NCBI GenBank assembly: GCA_009861545.1
Contig: VXME01000160.1
Span: forward strand, 114,262-178,261
Direction of reading: 5' to 3'
From: Acidobacteriota bacterium
Lineage (GTDB): Bacteria; Acidobacteriota; Vicinamibacteria; Vicinamibacterales; UBA8438
Length of the DNA stretch: 64,000 nucleotides
The position numbers and the translations under genes were made by a program. Numbering within the stretch: position 1 is the stretch's first letter; each line of letters starts with the position of its first letter. Positions 61,111-64,000 of this stretch are shown piece by piece. A model generated the notes under the pieces. The model ran no database searches and was not told where the DNA came from. It worked only from the letters and a program-made list of their open reading frames with translations.

Positions 61111-63987
61111 ATGCACAACGGAACACGTCTACCCATCTATGCACTATCCGTGTCACTCGTTCGCTTCTCGGTGACCCTGGCCGCCATGGCGGCAGGCCTG
61201 TGCATGGCCGGTCCGGCTGCCGGCCAGACCCAGCCGCCGGAGGCGCCGCACGTCTGGTCCGTGGATTCCCGGACCGAGGCCGTGCGGGTCCATTGGTGGG
61301 CGGTGACGGGCGCGGACTCGTACGACGTCCGCTGGAAGGGCCCGGGGCAGCCGTACGACGACAACCGGATGACAGAGGGCATCGAGGCACCTGAGGGAGT
61401 CGAGCCGCACTACTTCTACGTCATTCGGGAACTGACCAACGGCACGCTGTACACCGTGCAGGTGCGCGCGTCGAACGGCGCCGGGAACAGCGGCTGGTCG
61501 AACGAGAGGACCCGCAGGCCGACGATGCCTCCCGACCCGCCGGTCCTTCGGCTGACCACGGGGGACAGGAGCATGACCGCCACCTGGGACGCCGTGCCCG
61601 ACGCGTACTACTACCAGCTCGCCTGGAGCCGGGAAGGCCACGGCGAATCGGATTCCACGAACGTCTGGTCGACGTCCCATACCATCGAGAACCTGGAGCC
61701 GGGTAACTACAGGATGACCGGCTGGACGAGGAACGCCGAGGGGAATGTCAGCGAGCAGGCAAGACACGTGTACGCCAAGGTCAGGGACCACGTCGGACCG
61801 GGCACGGTCGGGCTGTGCGGCGCGCGGGTCGGCACGCCGACGCAACTGTCGCGGGATGCGGAGGTCGACGTCTGCTGGGACGCCGGGGAGGAGATTCCCA
61901 CCGGCAAGGACGTGGTGATCGAGGCGCGCGAGCGGTACTTCTGGGACGACGCGCAGCCCTTCAGACCGTGGAAGCGGGTCGCGCGCGGCGATTCCTTCAC
62001 GGCCTGCTCCGGCGGCGACGGTACCTGCCTGCAATACACGCGCGTGGGCTGGCGGGGGTTGGCCTTCGAGATGGAGCTTCGCATTCGCCGAGGGAATACC
62101 GTGCTGGGGACCTCCCCGGTGCTGAAGGCACATATGCCCAACAGCGACACGAACGAGTTGCGGTCTCGCCTCTCGGGGGCCGTAGACGAGGATACGGGGC
62201 GCTCGATAGACGTGGCGAAAGGGCCGTTCATCATGCAATTGGAGTTCACCGACCCGTACGTGTACCTGGCGCTGCCGGAGATCGTGCTGGACCTCGCGAC
62301 GGCAGACTTCGACGTCACCAACGCCACGGTGACCGGCGTCGAGAACTGGGGTAGCTCCTCCGGCGTTTACAGGGTCAGCGTGACGCCGACGACGCTGGGC
62401 GAGCCCGTGACGATCGACCTGCCGGCGAACCGGGTGAAGGGCGTCGGCGAGGGGATCTCCTCGAGCGGCGGCAACAACTACACCCGCGACAACACCGCGT
62501 CCAACACGGTCGTGCAGGAGACCGCCGCGCCGGGTTCGAGAGGTGCCCGGTCGGGGCTCGCGCCGTTGACGGCGGCGTTCGAGGACGTACCCGCCGCGCA
62601 CCGGGGCAGCAGCTCGCTCGACGTCCGCCTCCGGTTCAGCGAGGACCTGAGCACGGACTACCCGACTTGGCAGAGCAAGGCCGTCACGGTAGTGGGCGGC
62701 AGGATGTTGGCGGTGAAGCCGGTAAACGACCGCAGCGACCTGTGGAGTATCACGGTCTCGCCGGAGTCGGCCGCGCCGGTGACGCTCCGGGTAGGGTCGC
62801 GGGGCGCGTGCGACGGGGTCGGAGCGGTGTGCACGGCGGACGGCCGGGCCTTGTCGAACTCGCCGTCGGTGACGATCCAGGGTCCGGACAGCGGCCCGAG
62901 GCCGACGGGATCCGGTGCGGGAGAGGCCGCGGGGGTTGTGAACCGTGCGCCGCAGGCGATGGGGACAATACCGCCGCAGGTGCTGGGCGTGGACGACGCG
63001 GAGCTGACGCTGGACGCGGCTCGGTACTTCGCGGACGAAGACGAGGACGGGATGACGTTCGCGGCGCGCAGTGCCGACCCGGCCGTGGCGGCGGTGTCGA
63101 TGGCGGGCCCGCTTCTGGTGGTGACGGCGGTCGGGCCGGGAACGGCCGCGGTGACGGTGACGGCGAGCGATGCCGCCGGCCTGAGCGCGGAGCAGGCGTT
63201 CGAGCTGCGTGTGGCGGACCGCTGGGGGCACGCCGCGACGGGGGACACGCTGGCGGCGCTGGGCCGCGGCTATCTGTCGAGCGTGCGCGCGACGCTGGGG
63301 CGCCGCGTGGAGTCGCGGGCGCCGGAGGCGGAGATGACAGTGGCGGGTCAGCGGATACCGTTGGACCGATCCACGGCCCGGGAGGTGGGCGTTTCGCTGG
63401 TGCGGCGCCTGTTTCCGCGGGCGGGCTCGCCGGGCGGACCGTCCTGGGTGGGACAAGTATCGCCGAGGCAGGCAGGGTTCGGCGGGCCGGCGCTCGGGAG
63501 CCCGGCGCCGGGAACGTCGGCCCTCGGAATGCCCGGGTCGGGACTGGCGGGGGCGGGCGCGAGACGAGGCCTGCCGGCGGGGTCTTCAAGCACGATACGT
63601 CCCGGACACCTGGCGGTCGGTTCGCCGGGCGGTCTCGGCGGGTTGGGGCTCTTCGGGGGCGGTGCGTCGCGCGTGCTGCGGCGCACGAGCGTCGCGTTGC
63701 CGCTGGGTGGCGTGTCGGCCGGGCAAGCGTCCGACGGGGCGGCCCCGGCGTCGCCGGGCCGGCGCTGGACGGTGTGGGGGCAGGGCGACGTGCAGGCGTT
63801 CCGGGGCGGCGCGGCGGGCGGTGCCGATGCCTCGGGTGCGACCTACGACGGGAATCTGCAGACAGCCTACGCGGGCATGGACGCGCGACTGAACGAGCAG
63901 TGGATGGCCGGGGTGGCGCTGGCGCGCAGCGCCGGTTCAGCGTCGTGTGGTAGCGGCAAGATGAAAAGGGACCCCGCGGCAATCTGA
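61111..63987 (+). CDS. FN3/Ig-like surface protein with start of an autotransporter barrel, truncated
   Basis: The frame gives 958 residues. A signal peptide (cleavage near AAGQ, residue 35) is followed by two fibronectin type III domains (about 40-145 and 150-240), a large beta-rich region with Cys-containing strands, and a cadherin-like domain near 610-700 (LTLDAARYFADEDEDGMTFA). A Gly/Pro-rich linker follows, then the start of an outer-membrane autotransporter barrel (WTVWGQGDVQAFRGG; LQTAYAGMDARLNEQWMAGV). The barrel, normally about 250 residues, stops after some 50: the last 14 residues read into an insertion-sequence end. The intact gene must have been longer. Start 61111 is the ATG after the repeat promoter. 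Confidence 0.75.
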   Translation: MHNGTRLPIYALSVSLVRFSVTLAAMAAGLCMAGPAAGQTQPPEAPHVWSVDSRTEAVRVHWWAVTGADSYDVRWKGPGQPYDDNRMTEGIEAPEGVEPHYFYVIRELTNGTLYTVQVRASNGAGNSGWSNERTRRPTMPPDPPVLRLTTGDRSMTATWDAVPDAYYYQLAWSREGHGESDSTNVWSTSHTIENLEPGNYRMTGWTRNAEGNVSEQARHVYAKVRDHVGPGTVGLCGARVGTPTQLSRDAEVDVCWDAGEEIPTGKDVVIEARERYFWDDAQPFRPWKRVARGDSFTACSGGDGTCLQYTRVGWRGLAFEMELRIRRGNTVLGTSPVLKAHMPNSDTNELRSRLSGAVDEDTGRSIDVAKGPFIMQLEFTDPYVYLALPEIVLDLATADFDVTNATVTGVENWGSSSGVYRVSVTPTTLGEPVTIDLPANRVKGVGEGISSSGGNNYTRDNTASNTVVQETAAPGSRGARSGLAPLTAAFEDVPAAHRGSSSLDVRLRFSEDLSTDYPTWQSKAVTVVGGRMLAVKPVNDRSDLWSITVSPESAAPVTLRVGSRGACDGVGAVCTADGRALSNSPSVTIQGPDSGPRPTGSGAGEAAGVVNRAPQAMGTIPPQVLGVDDAELTLDAARYFADEDEDGMTFAARSADPAVAAVSMAGPLLVVTAVGPGTAAVTVTASDAAGLSAEQAFELRVADRWGHAATGDTLAALGRGYLSSVRATLGRRVESRAPEAEMTVAGQRIPLDRSTAREVGVSLVRRLFPRAGSPGGPSWVGQVSPRQAGFGGPALGSPAPGTSALGMPGSGLAGAGARRGLPAGSSSTIRPGHLAVGSPGGLGGLGLFGGGASRVLRRTSVALPLGGVSAGQASDGAAPASPGRRWTVWGQGDVQAFRGGAAGGADASGATYDGNLQTAYAGMDARLNEQWMAGVALARSAGSASCGSGKMKRDPAAI

Positions 63988-64000
63988 AAAGGGACCCCCT
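63946..64000. mobile_element. end of an IS21-like insertion sequence (continues outside the window)
   Basis: From TGTGGTAGCGGCAAG the sequence turns into TGAAAAGGGACCCC, repeated after 17 bases (63962-63975 and 63983 onward). Multiple short repeats of this kind next to a TGT end are typical of IS21-family termini. It interrupts the autotransporter barrel. The istA/istB genes would lie to the right of the window, so the family call is from the end pattern alone. Confidence 0.55.

Overview
This is a dense, GC-rich (roughly two-thirds G+C by eye) chromosomal window with short intergenic gaps. The host was a Gram-negative bacterium: there are two TorF-like outer-membrane proteins, a lipoprotein and the start of an autotransporter. 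The mix of a sat-cysC fusion, the GlnD/GlnE/PII cascade, DUF6526, DUF4202, MalT-like LuxR regulators and FN3-type surface proteins fits a free-living or sponge/soil-type Acidobacteriota (Vicinamibacteria-like). That assignment is inference only. I see no tRNA, rRNA or CRISPR array.

Layout. Bases 1-5.4 kb are mixed housekeeping genes: MOSC protein, P1 peptidase coupled to pterin carbinolamine dehydratase, a DECR2-like SDR and a BASS-family transporter. Bases 5.4-14.0 kb form a sulfate assimilation locus. DUF4202 and sat-cysC run leftward; tauE, cysH (APS-reductase type), a Met8-like siroheme gene, cobA/sumT, a siroheme sulfite reductase and a conserved unknown run rightward as one tight operon. 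In front of the rightward operon is a promoter, a short leader ORF with six Cys codons in seven, and a strong intrinsic terminator. The leader RNA can also fold into a competing antiterminator, which is the layout of a cysteine-specific transcription attenuator. This is the most exciting element in the window.

Bases 14.0-16.0 kb hold a DUF4143 ATPase abutting a broken AlbA_2-type remnant. Bases 16.1-36.7 kb are a complete nitrogen-assimilation island: LysR regulator, gltB-gltD, a NifA-like sigma-54 activator, glnK-amtB, two TorF-like porins, glnD, glnB, glnA and glnE. GlnD modifies PII at Tyr51 and GlnE modifies GlnA at a Tyr in the LYDLP motif; all partners are present. Upstream of glnK-amtB there is a good sigma-54 promoter and two dyads built from the same 10-bp half-site.

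Bases 36.7-40.1 kb carry an aldo/keto reductase, a SEC-C protein, an amidohydrolase and a quinone oxidoreductase. Bases 40.2-44.3 kb form a lysine/diaminopimelate operon (ACT protein, dapB, dapA, dapD, M20 peptidase). Bases 44.3-51.9 kb carry a double cyclophilin, a PEGA protein interrupted by long G/C homopolymers, tag, a SpoU methyltransferase, a GNAT protein, an Fpg/Nei glycosylase and a CPA2 antiporter.

Bases 52-64 kb are the accessory end: a large MalT-like regulator, a decayed tyrosine recombinase with repeated core sites, a BIG2 lipoprotein, an FG-GAP protein, a DUF4189 pseudogene, and an NCS2 permease flanked by 71-bp direct repeats that each contain a promoter-like module. The last gene is a surface autotransporter that appears to be cut by the end of an IS21-like element at the window edge.
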